Shown here: piece by piece, positions 12,187 to 25,500 of the stretch
Position numbering within the stretch: the first letter of the stretch is position 1
How the letters are laid out: each line of letters starts with the position of its first letter
Source: Mesaphorura yosii
Taxonomy: Eukaryota > Arthropoda > Collembola > Poduromorpha > Tullbergiidae
Length of the DNA: 64,000 bases
Direction: 5' to 3'
Assembly (NCBI GenBank): GCA_009869945.1
Contig: WIXG01000100.1
Location: 124,001-188,000 of the forward strand
Translations under genes and position numbers: made by a program
The notes under the pieces: generated by a model
Database searches by the model: none
What the model was told of the DNA's origin: nothing
Seen by the model: the letters and a program-made list of their open reading frames with translations, nothing else

Positions 12187-12200
12187 ATTCCGGTTACTTC
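12187..12200. repeat. Right terminal inverted repeat of the mariner-like element
   Basis: ATTCCGGTTACTTC, the exact reverse complement of the left repeat at 10979-10992. The next two bases are TT rather than the expected TA. Confidence 0.8.
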
Positions 12201-12290
12201 TTGCACATCCTGTAATTCTCGGAGCGAGGTGAATATGCAAGCAGAGGCTGGAGAAATTCGAAACCGTAGATATAAACCACCGGCTATGCC

Positions 12291-12307
12291 ATGGCCTCAG
12301 AGGCCAT
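12291..12307. repeat. 17-base palindrome near the mariner-like element
   Basis: ATGGCCTCAGAGGCCAT is an 8-base perfect inverted repeat around a single central A, 90 bases outside the right terminal repeat. It could be a dimeric protein-binding site or chance. Confidence 0.45.
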
Positions 12308-14897
12308 TCTGTCTCTTGTGACTTATGAGCTGCGATTTCTCTCCGCCTCGCTCGACGCAGAGATGAGCAAGATCTTCAGGTTTGTTCTTCTTTGTGCCTT
12401 GTATGCGATGGGAAGAAGAAAAGAGTTTGTTATCGCCTGGAAGATGTCAGCTGTGATTCCTTCGTGAAATTTCACCAACTGGGAGAAAGTTCACCGGGAT
12501 CGTATTCTTATTCAACAGAGGGAGGCTCGTGCTCAGAGAAATTGGAACCTGAGAAAGTAACAAAGAAAGCAGTAAGGACCCAAGATCTCTCCCAACTTGC
12601 TTGCGCAAACAAAAATACTTCAAAATTGAACTTTTTCTATTTTTATGTCTTTTCCATTTTCTTTTCTTAGCCCAGAATGAGCAAGTAGTTGGCATATTGA
12701 ATTGAAGCTATGAAGTATTGGAATGGCTACTCAGAGAGCGTCATAAAAGCACAAATGGGATTTTTCCTCCATTCTCACTTCGTCAGAACGAGTCGGCTGG
12801 AAAACACTTGCATAAACAACGCGTAATGTTATTAACTTTTCCCATTCCAGAACAGAGCGTGAGATAATACACAGGCAGATTCATTGTCAGATGCTCGTAC
12901 TTTGTTGTCCCAATTTCGCTGCCGCTTCCGTGTCCTCCTCTTCGCGTTAATTCATAAAGTGCAATCCGCTCATTAGTGCAACTGCAACGGTGTGCTGGAA
13001 ACCCTGGAAATTGGAGCGTGATGAAGGCTCACGGCTCATCCTACTTGCATGACTTGTTCCGAATTCGAGGAATCTGCAATCGTGTTCGGATTTTAGTTCT
13101 CTTGTTGAGAGCTTGGTTTCGATTTTCACACGTGGTGACTGAACACGCAACTACACGCCTGCCTGTGAGTGCCAACAATGGGAACACGTTTTGCACAACT
13201 TTGTCCGAATGCGTCATTGTCCAGCTCTCCTCAAGTTGCAGTTTCGAAAGTGTGTCATTAGAAGCACGGCTTTGATGCCCGTATTGCGAAATTCATGTTG
13301 AGGGTATTGAAAGTACAGCAGCTAAAATTATTTCGCACTTTACACAAACCAGGCACACTTATAAACTGAATCATGAAAGTGGGACGCTGCAGTCCAGCGT
13401 GCGTGCGTTGTGCAAAATGAAACCGCATGAATTGTTGGTATCCACGCCGACTGCAATACAAGTAAAGTAAACGCGAGTAAATACGCATGTAGAAGGTTCT
13501 CATGTTCAACTTCTTAGCGTGATATCTACATATTTATGAGATTTGTTCAGATGGAGGAAGAGAAAAGTTTCCTCTCAGTTTCTTCGTCCACGTACGGACG
13601 CTTAACGCTTAACACTTCTAATGAAATGACTAACTCAGTTTGCGGAGTTTAACCGTCTTACTCGCACTCACTCGCCAGATCCTACTAAATTGATCAACAT
13701 ATTCACATTCTCTCTGCTCGCGTAATACATATTTACGCGTGTTTTGTTTTCGAATTTCACACACAGGAAGATTTATGAATTTCTTTCCTCCGTGCTGCTC
13801 TGCCCAGCTAGAAGTCCGCACCATCCCCCAAGATTCGTGAGTTTTTGCAGTGAGCAATGTGTTTTTTCAGCTAGGAAGCTGCGTCACGCATTGAATTAAA
13901 GATCTTAATTGCGAAATAATTGTATTATTGTATTTACACATTCACACAGTTGTTGTTCAATGTCAATCGTAGAGCTGCCAGTGAGAGCTGCAATCACTAA
14001 ATTCTTGCACAATTAATCATTAAACGGAATTGTTCTAATTTTCGCGACCCAATTACGAAATAAATTTTTGCCCTTTTGTTTTGTAAAAGTAAACTGAGCA
14101 ACGTGTCAATTAAAGTTCACAGCATCAATCTCGGCCGTAAATTATAAAAACTATTTTTGAAATTTCCGTACTCTAGCATTACATGGTCTCACTAATACTA
14201 ATGACACATTCTATCGCTGTCCTTAAATACGCACAGAATTCGAGTGCGAAAAACTTTGGACCCGAGTTTCTATTTATAAAATTGGCAAAACGAAACTTTA
14301 AATAGATTTTTTGGCGTGCAATGAAATAAAGTGAGAGAAAGTTCCAGTGTAACATACTTGCAACTTGCTGCTGAGCTTCTCAGCAAGGAAGAAGCAAAAA
14401 AAATGATTTTCCAGTTTTTGGTGCGTATGTGAGTAATAAATGGTCGTAAACTTCGAGTACTTTTCAATCAGTCACTGAGTGAAAAAAGACGACGTATGGT
14501 CTCAAATACAGGGAAGCTCGATCCAGTATAGTAGAAGGCGAACGTTATTTGTCATAGCGAACTCGTACGCACACTCGCATAAGACTGAATTCTCATTACC
14601 TTTCCTTCTCACGCTGTTTCTATTTCCAAAGCACGGCGATTTAACTTTCAATCCCATTTGCAAATGCATTAGAAGGCAGGCGCTGCACCTAAAAATTACG
14701 CCTTCGTCCACAAACTGCTTTCCCTTCTTCGAGTACGCTTGAAAGTACGTCCACGGAAGGAACTCTGAACATGTAAATTACGTTCATACAAGAAAAAGTG
14801 GAATAATAATGTTATGTAATATAAGTTTGAAGAGAACACTGAAGAAACTGGCTGGGTACAAAAAATAAAAGTTGTGAGGTGTCGGGAAAGCGGCGGG

Positions 14898-14930
14898 AAA
14901 GGAGAGGAGAGGAGAAAGTTGAGGAGAAAG
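14898..14930. repeat. GGAGA-type purine-rich low-complexity tract
   Basis: An imperfect run of AGGAG/GGAGA units interrupted by AAGTT. GAGA-type tracts can bind GAGA-factor-like proteins in insects, but simple low-complexity sequence is the safer reading. Confidence 0.5.
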
Positions 14931-17900
14931 TTTCGCTGAGGTTAATTGAATAGTGTGGTGGAATGAGCAATAGTTACACACGAGGTGACGATAATGCAAG
15001 CACCAACGCCACTGCATTGTGTCTGTTCCCCTGCGCTGCGCTGAGGAAACTGGAAAAGAAATGAAGGTGTTTTCACTTTACTTTGACTTGCAATTTTCCG
15101 TTTTCTTTAGTCAGTTTAAGAAATCTAGCGCCTTCCACTTTCCTTACTTCCTCCACAGCCTTGCAGGCACCGAGTTGCTGTTCTCACTGCACCCTGCATA
15201 GCAATAAAGCCGAGCAGCGGCAAGGAGAAAAATCTATTAGATGCAGAAATGTGGGAAGAACAGCAGTCAAACTTGCAACGGTAAACTTGTACTTTCAAGT
15301 TTCTCGCACGCGTACGCAACGATAAGATGAGTTGCACGTGTTTTGTAAAATAAGGAATTCTGCTCGTCCGCCAGAGTTTGGAAGCTGCGAACGCCGAGCG
15401 TATCAGAGCATAACGTGACATCAATTTTGAGGAAACATTATCTTTATGCATACAAAATTGCCGTTGCGAAGCAGAAAAATTTATAATACGTGAATGAAAA
15501 TGTTTACACTGGCGCAGAAGGTTCTCACGCTGTCTCACGCTGCTTTCTCTTTGCTTTCTTTTGGGTTTCCTTGCTTATACCTTTGAAATCTTTATCTTCT
15601 CGCCGCCCGCCCTGTACTTCGCTGCACTTCCGTACGGCGTCTACCATGTTTCTGGAGTGAAGTCTGGCCCATCCATCTGTAAATGCAAACGTGCATATAT
15701 TACCGCATTGCATGCGAGCAAGCATGTCAATTCGCAAAGCATAGAAGGCAAGTACGCAAGTATAAATGAAAATGCTGACAATGTGCTGGCTTTCTCGTAT
15801 GCAAATATCGTTCGTTCAGACTGGCAGGCAGACTCATCATGCTCCGGGACGGCGGGAAAGGTTCTATTCAACTTTCAACGGGGTGGAATCTTTATCTGCT
15901 TCCTAGAAACGTGTGAGTATGAAGTATGGATTTAATATTAATGCAAACACTGCAAGACGGCGGCAGTGAACTGGCAACAGAGCGAAGGTACACGCCACTT
16001 GCAAATATAATATAGATTCATCTTGTAAGACAGCGATGTACGGCCCAAGTATTATTAGATAGTCATTTTCTCCAGCGTCGGCCTGCGCTCCGCGCCTCGT
16101 TGAGAAATATACGTGTGAGCATTTCTTTGCTCGCATGGCGATGGGAATGACGATGATGCACGGCGGATGGAAATTAGGGAGAAAGGATGAGGCAAAGAGA
16201 TAAAGGTAAAAAAAGTCGACTTTCTTCCCCATTCTGCAATTTCACGTTTCATTTTTCTATCTCTGCCAGAACTACCGGCGCTGTGGCTCAGAAACATCCT
16301 TCATGTTATTTTTCTCATATTATTCTTAAACTAACACGGAGGTAAATGTATGAAAAGTAAAATACGAATGCTAAAACCTTCCCGAAAGCTGCAGTGACTC
16401 CCAGCCAAGAATATATCGTTGTCCTAAACCAAACCGGCTTGGCGGAATCTGGCGCGTCGTGAAAGTACCGGCCGAGTACGTGATCGCGTATGAATTTATA
16501 CCCGTTTTAGAGCCATACATCTACCCGACAGCACGGAGCATTGCCGAGAGCATATAAATTCGCAGTTTCTCTCTCCGAGTGTCCCTCTTGCTCAAGTCGA
16601 AGCTCACGTTTAGCATATTCGGATTCTGTTTTCTTAAGGCAATATGCTCTCGTGATTTATATTAGGTGAGATCAAGTTAAAGCTAAACAAAATGCGGTCG
16701 TGCAGATAAAGCGTTTAATTATAAGTTTAAAGGAGGAAGGGCGGAAGAAGAAGTGCTTAAAGTAGTCGGACTGCGAATGCACGGCGGCTCAGAGCGAAGA
16801 AATAGGAAGAAGAGAGTGCGAGAACAGCAAGAAGCTCAGGTTTCTTATTACGAAATAGAAATAGTTTCAGAGTCATCTCACTTTCTACTTCTTTCTCCAT
16901 TGCGAGTTCACAGATCTTCTCGCACTGCACTGCACTGAACGTGCTGTAATCACGATATCATGGCTTGTGACTGAGGCTGCGAGCTACGCGTCTTGCGCTA
17001 AGGAAACTGTTTCCAGGCTTTCTCCGAGCCCATGGCGTATTTTTACAGCTCATTCCGTTCTCTAATTTTATGTACTTTTAAGCTATTAAAGCCACGGCTA
17101 ATTAACACAATAAAATAAAACGGGAAATGATGAAATTTCTAATGCTTTGTTTACTACGTTTAATTGTTTTCGTTCTATTCTTTATTGGCTCGACTCTCAC
17201 AGTTTTCTTAATGATCTCCTCGCAGTCTTGATCATGCTTTGCTTCGAGCCGACAGCTGTCTCCTTGACTGTGGCTGTGGTCACATTTGGATTTTAAAAGG
17301 TTTGCGCATAAACAGTCAGCCGAAGAGTCACAGCGAAAAGTGTGTGCTCAAGTAAGTAATAATAACCGTGATAATGTTATGAAATGTATCCAGATCGGCA
17401 ATGCTGTTCCAGACTCCAGATCAAAAGAAAGGAAGCAGGTCCAGATCGGTCAGTCGGTTTATCTTGTTGCCTCCGGTGTCCATTCTCCAGACTCCAGTCT
17501 TCGTCTGCTCCTGCGGTTACTCATTTGCATCCAGCACAGCACGTATTTAAAGCCAATGTTTTACTTCTCCAGGCCCTTTCCTTTCCCGTAATTTATTGTC
17601 ACTTTCACTTCGTCTAGCCTTCCCTCTTTCTCACTTTCTTTGTGTGACTGCCTGCACAGACGCATTGTTCTGTGACTAAAAGGTCCCCGTCGCGGGCGTC
17701 TCTGCTTGTGTTCCAGTTCTAGCGAAACTCCTGTGATTATAAAAGTAGTTTGAAGAATTACAAAACTGCATTTCATAACCACGTTCGCAGAGCCGCGCCA
17801 CACACCGACTTACCCGTATCTTGAGAGAGAAATTTATGGCCTCCTTGGCAGAGGGAAATGGAGACTAGACGGTGTGATGTGACGGAATTTGTGCGGAGCG

Positions 17901-19235
17901 CTGCGGTGCTGCGACCGCGGTACGATGTGCAATCCGGAGGAAAGTGAATAAGAAATCAGCATGCAGCGGAGATAGCCAAATGAATTTATATTACGCGATA
18001 TACCACATGAAACTGGCGTGAGGGTGAACCTGGCAACCAGAACTCAGGAATTGGGTTAGCGCGTAATTCCCCAACTCCGCGTCTTGGTCCGTGCCTTCTC
18101 CTACTGAGTGAGTCGGTCGGCCGAGGTTTGCAAACTCCGCGGCATACGAGCAATATGCAAATTAACGAATCTTAAGTTTTCATAAATTCCCAGGGTCATC
18201 AGTGCGTCCTCCTCCATGGTATGATTTTTAAAGAAATTGCTCGTGGTGTGACAGCGAAGTCTACCGCGGTAGGATGTCCACACATGAAATGACCAGTGAC
18301 CAGCTAATCTATCCGTGCACTGTAAAGCTACACTCTTAAGTCTTTGCGAGGAAACACCATACGTTTGTCTAAATTGTCGCCATAAATCCGTCATAGCGCG
18401 AATTCAGGGCAATTTTACTTGCCAGCTTGCAGCTTTTCTTGCTTTTAAAGGAACCCATTTTAATCAAGAACCGATGTGATGTGGAAAATGAGGAAAACAT
18501 AACCTATCTGAAATATCTTTCATAAACCCGTCACAAGCACAATAAATCGCGGAATATCAAAGGATAGAATTGAACTTTTGTTAGGCAAGGAAAGGCAAGT
18601 CGAGATTGCAATGTCCAGAATCCCATTTCATCGAAATCCTGTGAAAGGATCTTTCTCAAAACTCGAGAGTATTATCAAAGATTTAAGAGTCGTGGTTCCT
18701 TTGTCGACGGTGCAGTCGAAAAGTCGCAGTGGACGTTTGCAATAACTGCTCTCCAGCCTGTGCTTGTTGATTACTCGTGGCTGCAGAGTTCTCTCATTAT
18801 AACTGTAATCCACTGCCACCGATGCTAGCCACATAAAAAAGTTGTCGTACATTTACTGATGACGTTTTCTCTCCGCGATAGGAATCGCGCAGCAGTAGAG
18901 GACCAACCTTCAGGGGGTAAGCTCGGAGTTATTGGCATTTCGTATGTGAGGGAGATGGAAGGACACACGAATTGTACGTATGACCCCGTGCGTGATGCAA
19001 TCACTTTCTCGACTCTCAACTCCTTTCCAGAGGACTCAAGTGGTCTGTGACAAGGGAAGAAAGTTTCTTCTTTCCATTCTTTATCCGCCACTCGGCAAAC
19101 GAATCAATAAATCATCTTTTCTTGACTTTCCCTTTTACATTATGACTGAATGGCTTTTACTTTTCAACAGTTGCCCTCTGCGCACTGCACTTACACTCTC
19201 TCGTGGTTGTGGAGTGTCTTCTTAAAAATAGAAAA

Positions 19236-19520
19236 TAAACATTGTACTGCACGCTGAGCACTGGGGTTCTCGAAAAGACAACAAACGCAACATTTCATTT
19301 GGGAAATGGGGAAAGATAACCACAAAATCTTTGTGCTTCGGCTGACAGTACAAATCACGAATCAAATCGATGACTGTCGTTCAGTTTTATTGGGACTCGA
19401 GCAAAATTTTGTGGGGCTCTGAGAGTATGCTCGACTTGACAAACCTCGGACGTCTTTTCTTGTATAGTTTTTGGAGTCCCACGTTCCAGCATTTTTTGTA
19501 AACACAGCCAGGAAGTTGAA
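19236..19520 (-). other. Doubtful coding-like patch
   Basis: One minus-strand frame reads KKCWNVGLQKLYKKRRPRF, then two close stops, then TVIDLIRDLYCQPKHKDFVV followed by an FPHFPNEMLRLL segment. The residues look protein-like, but no family is recognised and the frame is broken. It may be an old gene fragment or a chance run. Confidence 0.12.
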
Positions 19521-22500
19521 ATTAGTACTTGCATGCTGGCAAAAGTTTCTCAGAATTACGAATTATGAACATGTCATGGTATTGATTTAATAACGCCCTT
19601 TCGTGGCAGTCATCTCAGTTCTGGGAATCAATCTACTTTGGGCATGAACTCATATTGTATTGAATTTCGATTCCAGCGGCCAAATAATCAAAATTGAAAT
19701 GAAATGGTTCACAATTTTCTCAGAATTTGTCTATAAATAGGAACTTATTTGATAGCGAACACCAAAGTCGAAGGGAGATCTCGGGATCCTTGATTTGTTG
19801 ATACACTTTTATTGAACGCGATTTTGTAGAGCTTCAGTCAAAAATATTTGTGGGCATTTTCGCAGGCGAAATTTGGGTATACGTAAATTCTATTTATTAA
19901 ATTTGCAAGCGCAGTCAATATGCAACAGCAAACATCCAAAAGCTCTATTGACTTGACATGATTCGCATTCCTGATTTCGAGAAACTGGACCATTTCAAGG
20001 GAGTAGCCTGCAGCCACTTCGATGCAGTGCGTTCGTGAGTTCGTACCACTCTCGATCGAAAGGATAAAGAGCAAGTGTGTGTGTGTTCAAGAAACCACCT
20101 AATCTCTCAAAATGACACACGGCATTTATGAAGTCGTCTTGTAACGCAGCAACCTTTGACCTGAATACATCCTAAACAGCACAAAAGAGTTTTGTTATCT
20201 TTCATTGACTGTCCCGTTGCCAATTCTTCCATTCTGTTGGATTTATCCAATTTATTCTTATCTCATCAGTCCACTCATTCTTCAAGACTTCCTCTCCTGC
20301 CTTGCTTGAAGGGTAAAAACGATCGTGGAGACGAGAATGGTTGAAAAATCAAGTCGAGAAAGGAAAGAGAAAAAAGAAAAATCGTCTTTGACTTTTTGCG
20401 AGGGTTTTTATTTTATAAGGGCGTGTTAGTGTGTTGAGTGTTTGGTCCTGTCACTGTCAGTCCTTCTCACATTCTTTTCTCCGATTGATTTTTGTTCTTA
20501 TTCTCCGCTTTCTTCATCTTTCTCTGGTCTCTCACACGCACGCACGTGTGCAAATGCAAACAGTTCATGTGCTCTGCTGAGTCCAGGCAGTGGCATTGCC
20601 TCACGCGAAATGCACGCGAGTTCGAATGCCATTCACATTCTTCCTGGGAAATTTTCACTTTCACGACTTGGAATCTGAATATGCCATGTCTAGGTGACAA
20701 AACTAAAACTTCCTGCACAGAAATATGATAACACAACACATTTTGAAGACATGATGTCATCTGCTTGTAAATTTGTAAATAAAGCACAGAGACATCTGGC
20801 AAAATGCAAAATGCACGGACGGGCGCACTTGCAGGCGCTTGTGTCCGAAAGTGGGGCACGGGTCAAGAGGCATAATTACTGCATTCTGTCCAGCCCACTG
20901 CAGAGATTGTTTGTAGTGTCCAAATGGGAAATAACTTTCTGTTTGGAAAATGAGAAACTCGGGAAACGTGATCTCGAAAAAGTACTGGTAGCATTCTCCT
21001 TTGGGTTTAAGAATTCCCGAAAAATATCTAAATTATGCCAAATTCTCAAAATTGTTGAGAAATACTTTCCCGCTATAGGACACACGCAGTAATTGTCGAA
21101 CTCATATTCGGCTCATCCTCCTGTCAATGACGAGTGATGCATCTGCAATAAATTACCCGCTCTATTTCGTTCGAACGGGTACGAGTTTAAGCCTCTGTTT
21201 GGGCAAATTGAATCGAAATGCGATGAATGCAGCCCAAACTCGGGCAGCAGCGGAAAATATGCATCACGTAATGCGGTTAGTTGAATTGAATGAACAGGGT
21301 CTAGAAGTAAATTTGACAGAACTGAAACTTCTCAGCACGGCACGGGCCGCGCTCATTCTCTGCTGCGTACGTGAGCATTCGTTCTCGCTTTCTCCTTTCG
21401 TAAATGGTCGAAAGGATGAATAAGATGACCTGGTCCGGATCCGGAATCCATCTTCATCTCGTTTACATGTTTATGTAAAGTAGAAATAAATTGCTCAATA
21501 GCGGGTGTAGTCACCCATATTTCGCTGAGCCCGGCCGGACAGTTACCCGCCGTGCGTGATGGGTATGAAAGGATGTGAATAAATGAAAGCTTCTGTCCAT
21601 TTCGATTTCCATACGAGAGACGTCAGCGAATGGATAAATATATTATGCCACCGATGAGGTTCAAATCCTCATATTGCGCTGGTGAACGGAGGCAAATCAT
21701 CTGGGGAAACTTTCCTTAAATATATTCAGCTTTTTTCGTCTCTTCGAGTATGGATTTTCTTGCCCGGCAGTGGACCGTGCCTTAAGCATAAGGTTTTTCC
21801 TTTCTCGTTCATTTTTTCTTGTATTGCGCGTTCCATACTGCAACAACCATGGATTCTCAATTCTTTCACAATTTACACTAATATGAACACCATTCCTCGG
21901 CTAGAATAGTTCACCAATTTACGCGCAGTCAATTTCGCCAAAAAATTCACAAATTGGCTTTAAAATATTATAATTTTATCTTATGTTGTTCTTGTTGTTC
22001 CTCTGCTCCTTATAAATTGCAATATTTTCAATGTAACTCGACCACAAGGAGAGACGCGGGTCGCTAGTGAAGAAGGCAGGCATTTGTTACTTATATGTCT
22101 ATGTGCTCAGTCAGTCGGGTTCGTTAGAAGTATTGGAATTCTCGTTGTTTCTGCGTTTGTTCTGATCTCGGCTTCTGTCGTTCTCTTTTTCGACGCCAGT
22201 GGCAAGAAAAGAGAACTGGGAGTAGGACGCGGAATCTGCTGGATTGACGTGGTGGAAGGAGCAGGCAGGCGTCTTTCCAGCAAGCGAATTCGAGCCCAGT
22301 TATCGTCTTTTCTTGGCATTATGTGAGTTAATAACAAGATTCTGCTCCATTGTTTGGATCTTATTCTTACGATTGTAATGTGATTCAAGAGGAAAATATA
22401 GAAAATCAAACAACCTCGGGCGGACTCAGACAAGAGATTGATTTTCATAATTTTTTCTGCCTTTTCTCTTTCTCTTTCTCTGCAAAGGTTACAAATGATA

Positions 22501-25500
22501 TTAAGCATAGACACCAGGCTCGAGGAACGCGAGCACGAGAAAATTCAGAGCAGACGCTTCCACTTTGCTTTCTCTTGGCAATCGGAGTCGTCGTTCTTCT
22601 CGTCTGTCTTTTCCTTCGATGCATGCACGGAATGTATTCATACTTCTTTCTACCCTCTCAGACTAAGTTTTATTCCGCTGGTGCTTGTGCTCTTGCTCTG
22701 GGGTTTGACTTTCTTTCGTCGCGCAGGGAAATACAATCTCGACACGGCCTTCCTCTCGATCTGAGTCTCCTGGCGAGTTACTTGGGTAGCAGTCACATAT
22801 TATTAAGGAATGTGCAGGCAGAAACCGAGTGAACGCACGCGAGAGGTTTACCGGAAAACCCGAAGTAGAGTTGGCCCCAGCAGAGCCAAGCAGGACAAAG
22901 TTGCAGGATTCTCCGTGCTCGCTCCACTTCTGCGTTCGACTCCACAACCAGGGCTCAACAAAAACAACGGCTCCACTCGATGAGCCAGAGTGCCAGCCAG
23001 CCAGCAGAGTACCCAGATTACTCGCACTCCCTGCCTCCAAGAGGCACGGCGCGGTTTCTGCTAAGCAGAAGCACGTTGATGTGTGGTACTGACTCCGCGA
23101 AAGGTAGAAACCCTCAAGACAGCACAAGAAGAATGGAAAATGCGAGCGGAGATAAATTTAGGAGAAGCTGAAAGGCACACTGCTCCGTTTTTAAACTCTC
23201 AGTTTCGGTTTTGTCTTTGGAGAATCAAGATCGCGCTCGTGCTCACAAGTTCCGGTCCTCGTGGGCTCGTGCATGTCTGAGAAAGTAACCTTCTCTTCAT
23301 TAGCATCGTGTGCATAATTTATCCGGTGCAAGCAGCAATCGAGTGAGGGCTCGTCTCAGCATATTTTGTTTGCAAGTGAATAGTTTGAATCCCGACAGTT
23401 ACAGTTGAACGTGTCTCTCACGTTGTCTCACATTTCCACGTGGATTGGAAGTGTGACTCGCTAATTCCTAAGTTAAAACTGTGTTTTGTGCTAGCGTCTC
23501 AGAAAACAGAAAACTGGAAACTTCGGATTGTATTCAATACATTTTGAGTGTTCCGGCTGAAATCCATCGTCCAGTCTTGTGCGTCTAAGTTAATTTCATG
23601 AGACATTTCCTTCGGTATTGGTTTACGCACAACATTTTTCAACGTGCAAGTTTCTGGCTTTGAAGCGCCGACTAAGACTCCGAAACACTTTTATTTCACT
23701 GATTAGCCACGAGTTGTGAAGTTGTAGTGTGTTCTTGTCCGCCACACTGAACTTGAATCAACTTGCATTACCCCCGGATGACTGACTCCCTGGCTGGCTG
23801 TGCGTGAGGCACTTGTAGCAAGAAACCGCTTCCACGCTCACGTTCTCTTCCGCCTCCACAACCATCCCTCCGCGTAGGCGACGAGGAATGTGTGCAAAGT
23901 TTTGACTTGAACTTTTCTTGTGTTTTATCCCACCGAAAACGCTGAGTCGGTGTGACGAGAAGAGAAAGGAGGATTAAATGTAAGTCCAGTACTTAGAGTT
24001 ATTTCCGAACTTATCTCCCGAGAAAGAAATGAGCTGGAGCTCGGTTGGCTGGCCCGTTCATCTGCCGTGTAATACTCTCGTAAGCCTCCTGGTTAACTTT
24101 TCCCAATGAATGAATATTATGGCATTACCCGGCCTCGGTCTAAACTGTACCTCGGCCACGATCATGTCCATCTTGCTGCTATGGTATTGCTGTTGAACAT
24201 AATGCACGACTCCATTTACAAAGCACCATCGCTGGCGACTCGGTGGTTGAATAGCCGGAATCGGCCACCCTGTCGTCGTGGCATGGCCGCTCCTTGTAAT
24301 TTCTTTTCAGTCACTCGCGACCGTGACATGATAGCGATATGAAAGAAGAAAGAAAGTAGCTGCTGACCAGTCGACAAGGCAACAGCCAACACACTTCATG
24401 CTAGCTAGGACGCAAATAAAGTCAAGGCAAGCCTCAGCGTCCGTCCGCTAGCCGCCGTACACAATGCACGCACAATAATAATACAATTGACATCATTTCC
24501 GAATAATAGAATTTAGTTTTTAATGTGAAGTGTATTGTTAGGAATTTCTATTGACCACGTCTCAATTGTACTGGTACATCTCAAGTCGACTCAAATCGAC
24601 CGGTCACGGCACGGCGTAGCACGGACAGGCCGCGGCATGAGAGAAAAATCTCTTTCTCCGTCCTGTCATGACTTTCCCAACTAAATTTCACTTTCTCTCG
24701 CTCTTTTCTCCGACAACGGCTTTCGTCCGGGCTTCCTTTTTGTTTTGTGTTGAATATAAAAGTGATGATGGTGACGCTGATACTGAAGCTAATAAAGGAT
24801 ACTTCTTGTTCACATTCCATTGCACTGCTGCATTTCATTGTTTCCTGCTCTGTTCGTCTCGGCTGCTGCCGGTGAGCTGCTCTGCCTCAGAGACGACTAA
24901 AATGGTCACCATCATCATTACTATAACCATTATTATGCCCATTTAGACCGGGCGCAGGCAATATTAGAAGAGTCAGCAGTCATCGATTACACAACGACCA
25001 GAAGCAAAGTACAATCGTGCAATGCAATGAATACAAACTTGTGCCCGTCTCCTCGACTCGAGAGCGAATACTTTCGAGAGAGAATTATTAACCTCCGTCA
25101 TGCCTTAAACATTCTAATCACCAACACACTTGTCGTTTCGCTCTTTGTTGTGCAATTTCTGAAGCATGAAGTCATGATTTTTGCATTCATTTCGGTAATT
25201 GCCTCAAATTGTACTGCGCCGTAATTGAACTCTAATGAGACGAGTCGTGGCGATGGAATCGTGGCGCTGCAGGCAGCGGTCTTTGGCTTACAATTATTTT
25301 ATTAACCTTTTGCTTGAATAATTGAAAGCTTCTAAATTTGGAAACACTCACGTAAATCTCTTCAGCGCCGCAACGTTTGCCATTTTCATGACTCTTTTCA
25401 TCTCTTCCTTTTTGCAATAATGCGAAAATTTGCTTTACATGGCGGGCTATGGCGTTTAAAAATTCATGCATGCTCATGCTCATATTCAATTCGAGCAAAA

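Larger units (their letters stand above)
10979..12200 (-). mobile_element. Mariner-like (ITmDD37E-type) DNA transposon, full-length but inactive
   Basis: The 1.22 kb element is bounded by matching 14-base terminal inverted repeats, GAAGTAACCGGAAT at the left and its reverse complement at the right. The left repeat is preceded by TA (10977-10978), the standard Tc1/mariner target duplication; the right flank reads TT, consistent with decay of the second copy. Between them lies a broken transposase gene on the minus strand. Size, terminal repeats and transposase motifs agree with the Tc1/mariner superfamily. The element is dead because the transposase has several stops and at least two frame changes. 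Confidence 0.85.

Noticed and set aside
11691-12206. Longest uninterrupted minus-strand frame in the window (171 codons)
   Set aside because: For most of its length it is out of frame with the mariner transposase N-terminal sequence, whose helix-turn-helix and PGRPSV motifs read in a neighbouring frame. It is a shadow frame.
16546-16620. TATAAA near 16552 as a promoter
   Set aside because: No initiator at the right distance and no coding exon downstream; isolated TATAAA is frequent in AT-rich DNA.
21650-21690. tRNA-like GGTTCAAATCC sequence on the plus strand
   Set aside because: No A box or cloverleaf upstream at the required distance.
22350-23127. Overlapping long ORFs on both strands
   Set aside because: The two strands are open over overlapping stretches because the sequence is skewed in composition; neither product contains a recognisable domain or splice structure.
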